Virus record (IMG/VR): IMGVR_UViG_3300046660_000282
Location: 1-45,995 of that record
Length of the DNA: 45,995 bases
Reading direction: 5' to 3' (one strand)
Origin: a virus
In this document: one piece after another, positions 32,283-38,811 of the stretch
Numbering within the stretch: position 1 is the first letter of the stretch
Layout of the letters: the number at the start of each line of letters is the position of its first letter
Translations under genes and position numbers: made by a program
The notes under the pieces: generated by a model
Told to the model about the DNA's origin: nothing
Database searches by the model: none
Seen by the model: the letters and a program-made list of their open reading frames with translations, nothing else

Positions 32283-32486
32283 TCAAACCCCCAAAATTTC
32301 TTTACGCGCCGCGAGATAGCCCCCGACATAGCTGGCTCTATACTTCGCGAAAATGATTTGAGCATCATCAGGACCAGCCAAGTGGACCAAGTCACTTAAC
32401 ATGTCTCCATGTCGTTCCCTTAATTCATCCATCTTAGGCACGAACACTGTGTCAAAGTCACGACCAATTTCTTCCAACGATTTCAT
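32283..32486 (-). CDS. hypothetical protein, 67 aa
   Basis: MKSLEEIGRDFDTVFVPKMDELRERHGDMLSDLVHLAGPDDAQIIFAKYRASYVGGYLAARKEILGV. Start at MKSLEE (GGGGGAGAGCTGAG). Acidic helix, a PDDAQIIFAKYRASYVGGYL turn-helix. Unknown; cotranscribed with the neighbours. Confidence 0.68.
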   Translation of the reverse strand: MKSLEEIGRDFDTVFVPKMDELRERHGDMLSDLVHLAGPDDAQIIFAKYRASYVGGYLAARKEILGV

Positions 32487-32487
32487 C

Positions 32488-32652
32488 TCAGCTCTCCCCC
32501 GGCAAACGTTGTTCCGCAATCCTAATAATATCTTTGGCATAATCCATGATCCGCACCGCGTCATAGATAATATCCTGAGCCCAATTACGATCAGACATAT
32601 TCTCGGCCAAAGCAGCGATGAGGTCAGCCATTGGATCAATCGATTCTCTCAT
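32488..32652 (-). CDS. hypothetical protein, 54 aa
   Basis: MRESIDPMADLIAALAENMSDRNWAQDIIYDAVRIMDYAKDIIRIAEQRLPGES. One amphipathic and mostly acidic helix bundle (ADLIAALAENM, AQDIIYDAVRIMDYAKDIIRIAEQ). Overlaps the stop of the HNH gene by 4 bp. RBS GGTAATAAGGT. Unknown. Confidence 0.65.
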   Translation of the reverse strand: MRESIDPMADLIAALAENMSDRNWAQDIIYDAVRIMDYAKDIIRIAEQRLPGES

Positions 32653-33041
32653 ACCTTATTACCCTTCTCCACGTTACAGGTGAAACACATGGTTTGGTAG
32701 TTATCCATATGATTAGCTCCACCCTTCGACTTAGGAATGATATGATCCTTCGTGATCATAACCTCTTCCCCGTCACTATTCATGCCGTAAAGATTAAAGT
32801 GAAAACCTTTCGACATAGGAGTAATGCTGCCATCCGGCCTGCGTTTCACAGTCCGTTCCATGGCGTAATACAGACCAGCCGTGCCACAACTGACGCAGCA
32901 CCTATTCTTGGCAAAAAGCTTATATCTGTCACTACCAGTTTTCACTGTTGCGCCATCTAGCACAACTTTTTTATCGGGGTTGTCATAGGCAATCAGTGAA
33001 GTGACATGCTCAACACTATATGTCCCGCGCCGTTCATACAT
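32649..33041 (-). CDS. HNH endonuclease, 130 aa
   Basis: CCVSCGT (about 48-54) is the first zinc pair, and MITKDHIIPKSKGGANHMDNYQTMCFTCNVEKGNK (about 95-129) is an intact HNH core: DH..P.S.GG...N.Q..C..CN..KG. All catalytic residues are present, unlike the protein at 23813. Likely DNA nicking or cutting; stand-alone HNH genes can be homing elements or accessories to packaging, but it is far from the terminase here. The 5' half (MYERRGTYSVEHVTSL...) is unusual. Between overlapping small genes. Confidence 0.88.
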   Translation of the reverse strand: MYERRGTYSVEHVTSLIAYDNPDKKVVLDGATVKTGSDRYKLFAKNRCCVSCGTAGLYYAMERTVKRRPDGSITPMSKGFHFNLYGMNSDGEEVMITKDHIIPKSKGGANHMDNYQTMCFTCNVEKGNKV

Positions 33042-33336
33042 TCTCAGGAACCTTTACATTATTTAAAAATTTGGAAAACATCTCGGTACGAATTTGATCC
33101 AAAGGTTTAAAGTTCAAATGATTATAACTAGCAAAAGGATTTTTACCAATCTCCGCAAGGCTGAGATAGATATGACCCATATGCACCCCACCAGTACCCG
33201 GATTGATCGCATTAATGGTGTAGATTTTATTTATTACCGGAACGTCAGCACCAGTCTTCCTAGCTATATCATATGTCTCTTCGTCAAAATGTTTGACATA
33301 TACCACTTTCTGACCCACCACAAATTTACAATCCAT
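33034..33336 (-). CDS. GxxYTVREI-family small protein, copy 1, 100 aa
   Basis: MDCKFVVGQKVVYVKHFDEETYDIARKTGADVPVINKIYTINAINPGTGGVHMGHIYLSLAEIGKNPFASYNHLNFKPLDQIRTEMFSKFLNN. It follows the pattern VGxKVVYV...IYTIxxI....G...IYLxLxEIxNP...Y....FKPL.......F of short SH3-like proteins common in alphaproteobacterial phages (compare 35875). Overlaps the HNH gene by 8 bp. Function unknown. Confidence 0.75.
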   Translation of the reverse strand: MDCKFVVGQKVVYVKHFDEETYDIARKTGADVPVINKIYTINAINPGTGGVHMGHIYLSLAEIGKNPFASYNHLNFKPLDQIRTEMFSKFLNNVKVPENV

Positions 33337-33341
33337 GACAC

Positions 33342-33518
33342 TTAATCCTCTATCTTAACCGTGACAGCTTTTTCTGTAGCGCTGTAGAACCTAATCCCGC
33401 CGATATCAATCAGGCCATCGATCAGATTATCAACGACTGTAACAGCCATTTCCCTCGTGTCACAAACTTCGTGACACATCGCGCCGCTGCTTTCACGCCA
33501 CGTAACGATGTAAACCAT
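33342..33518 (-). CDS. hypothetical protein, 58 aa
   Basis: Start MVYIVTWRESSGAMCHEVCDTREMAVTVVDNLIDGLIDIGGIRFYSATEKAVTVKIED (GGAGGCGGAAGTAGT). A beta-strand, helix, strand module with CHEVCDT. Overlaps nothing but follows the 33520 stop by 1 bp. Unknown. Confidence 0.66.
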   Translation of the reverse strand: MVYIVTWRESSGAMCHEVCDTREMAVTVVDNLIDGLIDIGGIRFYSATEKAVTVKIED

Positions 33519-33519
33519 A

Positions 33520-33762
33520 CTACTTCCGCCTCCCGTCAAAACCCATTTCCTGAGCCCAACGAACCACGACGTAATGAAATCCGCGATGCAGGCTGTCAAC
33601 AGCTGGTTGCATATTAGCCTTCTCCTTATCAGAGAGGTCGCGCCACGCATCATCGAAGTGCCTCGACGGGTCACAAACGTTTTGGTTCCGAAGATTGTGA
33701 AGGTCCAACTTGTCAAGCAGGGATTGGTACTCAGCCTCAGTGATTACGTATTGTCTCGCCAT
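33520..33762 (-). CDS. hypothetical protein, 80 aa
   Basis: MARQYVITEAEYQSLLDKLDLHNLRNQNVCDPSRHFDDAWRDLSDKEKANMQPAVDSLHRGFHYVVVRWAQEMGFDGRRK. Helical; YVITEAEYQSLLDKLDL is a frequent start of small phage proteins. The end is basic (FDGRRK). RBS AGAAGTAATGTA (weak). Unknown. Confidence 0.68.
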   Translation of the reverse strand: MARQYVITEAEYQSLLDKLDLHNLRNQNVCDPSRHFDDAWRDLSDKEKANMQPAVDSLHRGFHYVVVRWAQEMGFDGRRK

Positions 33763-33766
33763 TACA

Positions 33767-34138
33767 TTACTTCTCCCAATACGGCTTCAGCAGATTACCG
33801 GCACTATCCAGAACGTCACGAAGATCATAGAGCTTGTCAATAATCGGCTGAGCCTCTTCTTTCATCCTAATTTCGAGTCGGCGCTGCACCTCGGCCTCAA
33901 TGTCTTTATAATTTTCTCTGATCTCACTCTCAAGACTTTTATAAACATCCTGAAAATAATTTTCAACAATGTCGAACCGAAGCTCTACCCCGTTAACAGT
34001 CACTTTAGCAGTGAGGCTTTTGTTATTTACCCAATCAGGAGTATTGCCGATAGCTTCAGCCGCGTCATTGTCACACAGCATCCAATGGTTAATGATCTTA
34101 TCCCGATCATCAAGGCTAAATTTAAGCTCTTTCGCCAT
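33767..34138 (-). CDS. hypothetical helical protein, 123 aa
   Basis: Start MAKELKFSLDDRDKIINHWMLCDNDAAEAIG (GGGAGAGAAGTAAC). Beta/alpha mixed first 60 residues, then a long charged helix (SLESEIRENYKDIEAEVQRRLEIRMKEEAQPIIDKLYDLRDVLDSAG) that may dimerise. First gene after 34180-34208. Unknown. Confidence 0.72.
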   Translation of the reverse strand: MAKELKFSLDDRDKIINHWMLCDNDAAEAIGNTPDWVNNKSLTAKVTVNGVELRFDIVENYFQDVYKSLESEIRENYKDIEAEVQRRLEIRMKEEAQPIIDKLYDLRDVLDSAGNLLKPYWEK

Positions 34139-34179
34139 GTTACTTCTCTCCCGTACTGTACGATGTTTCATTGAAGAAC

Positions 34180-34208
34180 TTTGTACAACCTAAATCACTT
34201 AGTGTCAA
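34180..34208 (-). promoter_or_regulatory. promoter without the box
   Basis: Minus strand TTGACA, 17 bp, TACAAA, overlapping the end of the 34205 gene. Confidence 0.7.
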
Positions 34209-34411
34209 TCACTATCTGTTTCGATCCAATGCGTAGCCTCGCCATAAATCGAATTCATCGTTTCGCATTGCTTCTCGGCCCACGCCTCCCGATCCACAGT
34301 GGCATGAAATTCATAGTTGACGATTTCCTGCCTCCCTGACGGGAGAGTATATCGCCCCGCCATCACAGGAATATCGCCCCAGCACAGATAATATTTGATG
34401 TTGAAGTTCAA
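34205..34411 (-). CDS. hypothetical protein, 68 aa
   Basis: MNFNIKYYLCWGDIPVMAGRYTLPSGRQEIVNYEFHATVDREAWAEKQCETMNSIYGEATHWIETDSD. Beta-rich first half (YYLCWGD...GRYTLPSGRQEIVNYEFHATVD) and a helix with WAEKQCETMNSIYGEAT. The stop lies in the next promoter. Coupled to the 34408 gene (4-bp overlap). Unknown. Confidence 0.7.
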   Translation of the reverse strand: MNFNIKYYLCWGDIPVMAGRYTLPSGRQEIVNYEFHATVDREAWAEKQCETMNSIYGEATHWIETDSD

Positions 34412-34812
34412 TGTTTCATCCCCGCTTCTAACTCATCCGCCAGCGGTTGGAGCACTTTGTCCCAAATCTCTTCACCAATCTTATTGGCGATATAATCCGA
34501 CACAACGTCATGGCCATCATTGCCATAGATCATGCGGAACCAGCACACATATTGATTCTTATCGTTCATGACATAGACCACATCTTCATCCGTGCTAAAC
34601 ATCGCGGCGAGGATAGCTACCTTATCACCAGAGTTATCGATGGCAAGCGCTCCACCATCATCGATGGTAACGAGATAGCCGCGATCCAAAATTGCTTGGA
34701 TCAGCGCGTCAGCCATTTTGCCTTCGACCCGGATACGCTCAGCCGTACCATTATCGCCACGTTTCGTTGCTTCGCGTGCCGCTTTGTTGAATGGGTTAAC
34801 TGACTTAGCCAT
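34408..34812 (-). CDS. hypothetical protein, 134 aa
   Basis: MAKSVNPFNKAAREATKRGDNGTAERIRVEGKMADALIQAILDRGYLVTIDDGGALAIDNSGDKVAILAAMFSTDEDVVYVMNDKNQYVCWFRMIYGNDG... A basic N-terminal helix, then a strand-turn-strand DRGYLVTIDDGGALAI and a WFRMIYGNDGHDVVSDY stretch recall a known Rhizobium/Sinorhizobium phage small protein. RBS AAAAGGAGAACGAC. Unknown role. Confidence 0.72.
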   Translation of the reverse strand: MAKSVNPFNKAAREATKRGDNGTAERIRVEGKMADALIQAILDRGYLVTIDDGGALAIDNSGDKVAILAAMFSTDEDVVYVMNDKNQYVCWFRMIYGNDGHDVVSDYIANKIGEEIWDKVLQPLADELEAGMKH

Positions 34813-34844
34813 GTCGTTCTCCTTTTAATCAGTGACTATATCTT

Positions 34845-34873
34845 TTCTTACATCTGTTTCAAGACAATGTCAA
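34845..34873 (-). promoter_or_regulatory. boxed promoter (GATG-TAAGAA)
   Basis: Minus strand TTGACA, 17 bp ending AGATG, TAAGAA. Drives 34812-34205. Confidence 0.85.
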
Positions 34874-35274
34874 GCCCCACTCCTATCCATTTCTTTCCAC
34901 CAAAGCGGATAGCCATTATATTCACTCATATCGATTTCAAGAAGATCGATGTACCACGAATAACTGGACGAACTGCCAGTGACGCGGCCAAAATCTCTGG
35001 TTGAATATCGATTCACGCCCATTTGATCCTCGATAGTCTCATAGATAGTGCCTTCGTTATGAATTTGAATTATTGTAACCATGGTCCCGTTAAGGAGTTT
35101 ATAGCTCTGACCCAACTTGAACGGAGAGGGTAAGAGACAGGCAGAAAGAAAATTACGAAGATCGCTCCTCGCCTTCTTCACCGTGGCGTGGTTATGATCG
35201 AAAAGAGTGTGAAGCTTGACCAAATCATTACTCAATTCAGCAAATCTCGACTTCTGTTCCTCAATGTTTAGCAC
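34870..35274 (-). CDS. hypothetical protein, 134 aa (GTG start)
   Basis: GTG chosen because AAGGAGAACAAC precedes it (VLNIEEQKSRFAELSNDLVKLH...); the annotated ATG 12 codons earlier has no RBS. A long N-terminal helix (about 1-50), then a small beta domain KLGQSYKLLNGTMVTIIQIHNEGTIYETIEDQMGVNRYSTRDFGRVTG, ending acidic and Trp-rich. Helix plus SH3-like barrel. Unknown. Confidence 0.72.
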   Translation of the reverse strand: MLNIEEQKSRFAELSNDLVKLHTLFDHNHATVKKARSDLRNFLSACLLPSPFKLGQSYKLLNGTMVTIIQIHNEGTIYETIEDQMGVNRYSTRDFGRVTGSSSSYSWYIDLLEIDMSEYNGYPLWWKEMDRSGA

Positions 35275-35303
35275 GTTGTTCTCCTTATTGTTAGGAACTA
35301 TGT

Positions 35304-35510
35304 TTAACAATTCATATCGACTTGAGCCATTTCGGTCATCACTTCGTCCCAGCTTAGAACCGTGTCAACGTTCCAGCCCCGAACCACAAAGCCATTGCTA
35401 GGCCCAAGTTCAGCGAGCCGCTTCACGTCTTCTTCTGACTTGACCGCGAAGGTAAGTAAATTGGGATAGCCATCATACATGATTCGAACGGCGTAGAATT
35501 TGTCAGTCAT
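35304..35510 (-). CDS. hypothetical protein, 68 aa
   Basis: MTDKFYAVRIMYDGYPNLLTFAVKSEEDVKRLAELGPSNGFVVRGWNVDTVLSWDEVMTEMAQVDMNC. Strand, helix (EEDVKRLAELGP), strand, helix. Start 87 codons into a longer ORF (AAGGGAAAAGTAAA upstream). Coupled to 35512 (stop and start one base apart). Unknown. Confidence 0.68.
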   Translation of the reverse strand: MTDKFYAVRIMYDGYPNLLTFAVKSEEDVKRLAELGPSNGFVVRGWNVDTVLSWDEVMTEMAQVDMNC

Positions 35511-35511
35511 T

Positions 35512-35817
35512 TTACTTTTCCCTTCCAATGTTTGGATGATCCGCGAGCCATTGTGTCCAATGCTCAGGCTTTTCACTGCTGCGATCCGTGACACGATGGC
35601 CCGCCGATTCGTAGGCCCGGTTATAGCCCTTGCTATAGAGCCACGGCTTGCGACGGTTGTAACACGCATCGGCGCACATGTCGCACTGCTTGTGATACGC
35701 GGAGCGAGGATTGTTATTGGCATAGGCGCTGAGCCAAACCATCTGCTCCGTCTCTTCCACCAATTCATTGTCCGTCATGGCTTTCAGCTTCGTGGCGTAT
35801 TCGTTAAAATCGGTCAT
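35512..35817 (-). CDS. hypothetical protein, 101 aa
   Basis: MTDFNEYATKLKAMTDNELVEETEQMVWLSAYANNNPRSAYHKQCDMCADACYNRRKPWLYSKGYNRAYESAGHRVTDRSSEKPEHWTQWLADHPNIGREK. A helical N-terminus (MTDNELVEETEQMVW is similar to small plasmid/phage proteins), then a Cys triad CDMCADAC that may bind zinc, and an Arg/Trp-rich tail. RBS AGGAGGGTTGAT. Unknown. Confidence 0.72.
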   Translation of the reverse strand: MTDFNEYATKLKAMTDNELVEETEQMVWLSAYANNNPRSAYHKQCDMCADACYNRRKPWLYSKGYNRAYESAGHRVTDRSSEKPEHWTQWLADHPNIGREK

Positions 35818-35849
35818 ATCAACCCTCCTTAAAATCACTTGAGGACTTA

Positions 35850-35878
35850 TTCTTACATCCACACCATTTCGAAGTCAA
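35850..35878 (-). promoter_or_regulatory. boxed promoter (GATG-TAAGAA)
   Basis: Minus strand TTGACT, 17 bp ending GGATG, TAAGAA. Drives 35817-34870. Confidence 0.85.
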
Positions 35879-36186
35879 GCATCAAGTGTCACAAATTCTT
35901 TCCGAAACTCCGACACGTCCCACTTTTGAAGCGGCTTGAACCTAGAAATACGAAACGCCTGTTCCGATTCACCCATAACTCTGTATATAATAAGTGGGTT
36001 AGTGATTTCCATCAATTTTATACAAGCATGCCAGCCTAGCTCGCCGGTGTACCATTCAAGAATTTCTCTTACGGTATAGACAATCCCCCTGACGGGGAAG
36101 ACCACTCCTCTATCCGCAGTCACCAAGGCTCTGCCGCTGTCCCAACCAGAATCATTTATAAGTTTAACGTGTTGACCTATTTGCAT
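35875..36186 (-). CDS. GxxYTVREI/RFKPL-family small protein, copy 2, 103 aa
   Basis: MQIGQHVKLINDSGWDSGR...VFPVRGIVYTVREILEWYTGELGWHACIKLMEITNPLIIYRVMGESEQAFRISRFKPLQKWDVSEFRKEF. Matches the family of SH3-like phage/prophage proteins with VxxGxVYTVRxI....IxLxEIxNP.......F...RFRPL...xxDISxF; the end KWDVSEFRKEFV is the family's signature. Paralogue of 33034. The role is unknown. RBS AGGAGGTTATGACTG. Its stop overlaps the -35 of the next promoter. Confidence 0.82.
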   Translation of the reverse strand: MQIGQHVKLINDSGWDSGRALVTADRGVVFPVRGIVYTVREILEWYTGELGWHACIKLMEITNPLIIYRVMGESEQAFRISRFKPLQKWDVSEFRKEFVTLDA

Positions 36187-36202
36187 CAGTCATAACCTCC
36201 TG

Positions 36203-36391
36203 TCAAGGGATAATAATTTCATCCCTAAGCTCTTCATAGGCCTTTAACGCAGCTTTATAGAGTCGTTCACGTTCAGGCCGTGCCGGTGCATCTGTGTCGC
36301 ACCAAGCCAAGTCATACAAAGTATCATCTACCTCTGACGCGGCTTGATCCAGCCTCTTAATTTTTTCTATCAACCCACCTAAAGTGATCAT
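36203..36391 (-). CDS. hypothetical helical protein, 62 aa
   Basis: MITLGGLIEKIKRLDQAASEVDDTLYDLAWCDTDAPARPERERLYKAALKAYEELRDEIIIP. Two helices with heptads (LIEKIKRLDQAASEVDDTLYDLA, LYKAALKAYEELRDEII), probable antiparallel hairpin. RBS AAGGAGAACTGAC. Starts one base after the 36393 stop. Unknown. Confidence 0.68.
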   Translation of the reverse strand: MITLGGLIEKIKRLDQAASEVDDTLYDLAWCDTDAPARPERERLYKAALKAYEELRDEIIIP

Positions 36392-36392
36392 G

Positions 36393-36530
36393 TCAGTTCT
36401 CCTTAACAGGACGTGGAATAATACCCTTTTGGATCAATTTGTTCCACGCCATACGTTCATAGACATAGCCGATGACGAAGCCGATACTGAACGTGGCGAT
36501 GAAGAAAATAGTGACAAAAAGAATTTCCAC
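36393..36530 (-). CDS. 45-aa membrane protein (GTG start)
   Basis: VEILFVTIFFIATFSIGFVIGYVYERMAWNKLIQKGIIPRPVKEN. One membrane helix (residues 3-23) and a basic cytoplasmic tail, as in positive-inside topology. GTG with GGGGG upstream; below the ORF-track size limit. Its stop overlaps the next RBS. Confidence 0.65.
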   Translation of the reverse strand: MEILFVTIFFIATFSIGFVIGYVYERMAWNKLIQKGIIPRPVKEN

Positions 36531-36564
36531 GTCACAACCCCCACTTTTCCATGACACCAATCAT

Positions 36565-36753
36565 TTAAATCTCCAATTTCCCCATTGAACTTAAAGAGAA
36601 GGCCCACGCCGTAGGTCCCTCCCGCATCTCTTTAAACATTTCCGCCGCGATTCTGTCAATATTATCCGGTGTCAATGTTTCACCACAATGACAAATAAGG
36701 ATGTGACGAATCGTAAATTCTTGTGTCGCGGCGCGGTTATTCTGATCAGCCAT
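36565..36753 (-). CDS. hypothetical protein, 62 aa
   Basis: MADQNNRAATQEFTIRHILICHCGETLTPDNIDRIAAEMFKEMREGPTAWAFSLSSMGKLEI. CHCGETL then helix (NIDRIAAEMFKEMRE). Shares one base with the stop of the 36753 gene. RBS GAGGAGGATAATTA. Unknown. Confidence 0.66.
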   Translation of the reverse strand: MADQNNRAATQEFTIRHILICHCGETLTPDNIDRIAAEMFKEMREGPTAWAFSLSSMGKLEI

Positions 36754-36980
36754 TAATTATCCTCCTCGATATTATTTTTATCAAACTTAGGATCGGGACG
36801 ACGGCCCGGTGCGAATCGTGGATGTGTCACATAATCCGAAACCGGGCCGAAATAGTATTGAGGCACGGCGTTGTTATAATAGACACGGCTGAGCCAGAAA
36901 CCCATATAGCGAGTCCCAAGCACCAAACCTTTCCGCCGAAGCCTTTTGCAACTTTTGCAATTGCAGAACCTACCACTCAT
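36753..36980 (-). CDS. hypothetical basic protein with CxCxxC, 75 aa
   Basis: MSGRFCNCKSCKRLRRKGLVLGTRYMGFWLSRVYYNNAVPQYYFGPVSDYVTHPRFAPGRRPDPKFDKNNIEEDN. CNCKSCKRLRRKG is a CxCxxC cluster with a basic helix, resembling half a zinc knuckle; the rest is aromatic-rich and ends acidic. RBS AGGAGAACTTCTG. Unknown. Confidence 0.68.
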   Translation of the reverse strand: MSGRFCNCKSCKRLRRKGLVLGTRYMGFWLSRVYYNNAVPQYYFGPVSDYVTHPRFAPGRRPDPKFDKNNIEEDN

Positions 36981-36998
36981 CAGAAGTTCTCCTACAAA

Positions 36999-37490
36999 TC
37001 AATCATAATCGTCATAGTCATCGTCAATATCACTAAACATTTCTGTGAATCTGGCGTGCCACTCCCTAACGCTCTGGATATAGCGCTCATCATTCTTCAA
37101 CTCATCGCTGTAACGCATCGCGATCATCTTGTTAGTGAAAGCGTAATGGCACGCATCGGCTGAGCTTTCGATGTTATAACTCCCAAGAAGCTCACCCTCT
37201 GCATTTTTGCGCCCCGGTCCCGTTCCATCATATTCACTGATAGTATTCGTGACGCAATAAAACTCAGGACCGGAACACAGCACGGCGTAGTCGCGGCGAA
37301 GAACTTTTGGCTCGCGCAACACGGATTTCGAAGTGATAAGGAAAGAGGAAAGATAACCACTCTGTGTCACGGTCCAGATACGAACCGGTTCCATCTTAGC
37401 CTCTTCGATGAGATGGATAATTTCGGCCCGATACTTGATTGAACCGGCAGGTGCGGGAGCATCGCTACGGTCGGCGCGGTACTGAGTCAT
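36999..37490 (-). CDS. hypothetical protein, 163 aa
   Basis: MTQYRADRSDAPAPAGSIKYRAEIIHLIEEAKMEPVRIWTVTQSGYLSSFLITSKSVLREPKVLRRDYAVLCSGPEFYCVTNTISEYDGTGPGRKNAEG... An alpha/beta middle, an alpha C-terminus (YAFTNKMIAMRYSDELKNDERYIQSVREWHARFTEMFSD) and an Asp-rich end (IDDDYDDYD), with a repeating GAC/GAT pattern in the DNA. First gene of the unit from 37527-37555. Unknown. Confidence 0.72.
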   Translation of the reverse strand: MTQYRADRSDAPAPAGSIKYRAEIIHLIEEAKMEPVRIWTVTQSGYLSSFLITSKSVLREPKVLRRDYAVLCSGPEFYCVTNTISEYDGTGPGRKNAEGELLGSYNIESSADACHYAFTNKMIAMRYSDELKNDERYIQSVREWHARFTEMFSDIDDDYDDYD

Positions 37491-37526
37491 TTTAAATCTC
37501 CTTAATCAGTTGATCTTATGAGTATT

Positions 37527-37555
37527 TTATTACATCTAAAATTGTCACGTGTCAA
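37527..37555 (-). promoter_or_regulatory. boxed promoter (GATG-TAATAA)
   Basis: Minus strand TTGACA, 17 bp ending AGATG, TAATAA; the TGA stop of the 37552 ORF lies in its -35. Confidence 0.85.
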
Positions 37556-37738
37556 TCACTTGTTTCAGAATTTAAATCACGGCCCTGAACATAAGCCTCT
37601 ATAGCTGCATCAACCGCTTTTCTAAGCGCTAAGGCAGAATACCTATAATCAGCTGGAACAGCTGCTTCATAAGCTGCTACGGCGGTGTCATGCACCCTCT
37701 GGTTACTCTACCGGATCGTTAATTACTCTCTCACTCAT
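37552..37738 (-). pseudogene. probable frameshifted gene (11-codon start, 47-codon remainder)
   Basis: MSERVINDPVE ends in TAA at 37703, while 37695-37552 has an open GTG frame VHDTAVAAYEAAVPADYRYSALALRKAVDAAIEAYVQGRDLNSETSD. If two bases were missing near 37703, the frame would join as ...PVE-SNQRVHDTAVAAYEAAV..., an Ala-rich helical protein of about 61 aa. The tail NSETSD resembles the end of the next gene (LNSES). Alternatively the GTG is a genuine start (AGAGG upstream). Confidence 0.5.
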
Positions 37739-37754
37739 TAATTTTCCTCCTAGG

Positions 37755-37940
37755 TCACGACTCAGAATTTAAATGATAAGCCCTATTGATCAACATCGAA
37801 AGCTGAAAAGCGCTTAGACCAAACATGTGAGCAATTTCAGCCTCAGTTCTACCGAGACGGAGCGCCGCTCTAAAACCTTTCATCCTCGCGTCAAGAAAGT
37901 CGGACCACCACGTCATTGATTCTGCTTCTTCACGAGTCAT
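37755..37940 (-). CDS. small HTH-like protein, 61 aa
   Basis: MTREEAESMTWWSDFLDARMKGFRAALRLGRTEAEIAHMFGLSAFQLSMLINRAYHLNSES. RTEAEIAHMFGLSAFQLSMLINRAY (residues 31-55) fits a helix-turn-helix: EIAxxFGLSxxxLSxLINR. N-terminal helix gives the scaffold. A DNA-binding role is inferred. Overlaps the stop of 37937. Confidence 0.72.
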   Translation of the reverse strand: MTREEAESMTWWSDFLDARMKGFRAALRLGRTEAEIAHMFGLSAFQLSMLINRAYHLNSES

Positions 37941-38107
37941 TCTGACACCTCTGCCGTTACGTCTTGACCAATAACGATATCGCCATAACCGTAGATTGCG
38001 CTGGTATGAAGTGTGACCTTCTTCATCATAGGATATCTTTCAACCAGTGAAGCAAGGATCACCTCTTTGATTTCCTGAGCCGTTAGTTCAATTTTTAAAC
38101 GAGCCAT
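37937..38107 (-). CDS. hypothetical protein, 56 aa
   Basis: MARLKIELTAQEIKEVILASLVERYPMMKKVTLHTSAIYGYGDIVIGQDVTAEVSE. LTAQEIKEVILASLVERYP helix and beta strand KVTLHTSAIYGYGD. The form (helix, strands) is like small phage proteins with LTEEEVxxxLxxHLxxRG. Overlaps both neighbours (ATGA). Unknown. Confidence 0.68.
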   Translation of the reverse strand: MARLKIELTAQEIKEVILASLVERYPMMKKVTLHTSAIYGYGDIVIGQDVTAEVSE

Positions 38108-38247
38108 TACTGCGCATCCCTCACTTCAACAACGGCGTGCTTGATTTGGACCGCAATCCCTTTGGTCCAATCCACCGTAGCACTAGTGTTACACACTAAG
38201 CAAATGACATAAATGAAAATTCCGAATCCTAAAACATTTCTAATCAT
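38107..38247 (-). CDS. 46-aa membrane protein
   Basis: MIRNVLGFGIFIYVICLVCNTSATVDWTKGIAVQIKHAVVEVRDAQ. A membrane helix (residues 4-20) and a short amphipathic tail. The first 19 residues resemble the 20-aa ORF at 38258 (MLGSVLALGIFLYVLWLVI): xxxVLxxGIFxYVxxLV. RBS GGAGTTTTAT. Not a clear lipobox. Confidence 0.65.
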   Translation of the reverse strand: MIRNVLGFGIFIYVICLVCNTSATVDWTKGIAVQIKHAVVEVRDAQ

Positions 38248-38257
38248 ATAAAACTCC

Positions 38258-38320
38258 TTAAATTATCACGAGCCAAAGGACGTAAAGAAAAATCCCTAGT
38301 GCTAAAACGCTTCCAAGCAT
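38258..38320 (-). CDS. 20-aa membrane micro-protein
   Basis: MLGSVLALGIFLYVLWLVII and stop; RBS GAAGGGATTGTT. Only a membrane helix, duplicated from or to the N-terminus of 38107. Too short for ORF callers; similarity to its neighbour and the good RBS argue that it is real. Confidence 0.6.
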   Translation of the reverse strand: MLGSVLALGIFLYVLWLVII

Positions 38321-38333
38321 AACAATCCCTTCT

Positions 38334-38810
38334 CTAATATTGATACCAGATCATACCATAATCAATGACATAATCAATCCAGAATTGCTCCATCAGCGGC
38401 AAAATCTTGGCCGTTTTCGTCTCGAATTCACTTAGAGCTAGGTCCTTAACCGTTAAAATTTCGGTAAAAGTGATTATGTCACAACGTTCACCTATTTTCA
38501 AGGCGTAATTTGAATGATAATTCGGGAGAAGCAGCTGCTCGGAGTGATGCTCAGGACTGAAAAGAGTATCTTCAAGGTCGTAGTTTTTCGTCTCAGAGAG
38601 AATGTGCCACAAGATATGCTGAGCCGATTCGATATTTTTTGTCACAGTATCAGGAATTTCCGACACAGTGCCGCCGCATGTCTCACAATATTTCCCGAGT
38701 CGAGACGTATCGCAACGGGCGCAGATTCGCCTAACCCCCTTTTCTGTCACGGTGAGCGGGCCGGTGAGACGGAGATAAGGACCGATATAGGTATAAGTGC
38801 TATGGCCCAT
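38334..38810 (-). CDS. zinc-ribbon protein, 158 aa
   Basis: Start MGHSTYTYIGPYLRLTGPLTV; RBS GGAGGAGTATTGAG. CARCDTSRLGKYCETCGG (residues 30-47) is CxxC...CxxC, a zinc ribbon. The C-terminal 100 residues are mixed, with a PEHHSEQLLLPNYHSNYAL segment and a final WIDYVIDYGMIWYQY. Overlaps nothing; the longer ORF upstream is in 38812's shadow. Function unknown. Confidence 0.72.
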   Translation of the reverse strand: MGHSTYTYIGPYLRLTGPLTVTEKGVRRICARCDTSRLGKYCETCGGTVSEIPDTVTKNIESAQHILWHILSETKNYDLEDTLFSPEHHSEQLLLPNYHSNYALKIGERCDIITFTEILTVKDLALSEFETKTAKILPLMEQFWIDYVIDYGMIWYQY

Positions 38811-38811
38811 C

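Noticed and set aside
32631-32960. Plus-strand ORF of 109 codons
   Set aside because: Antisense to the HNH gene.
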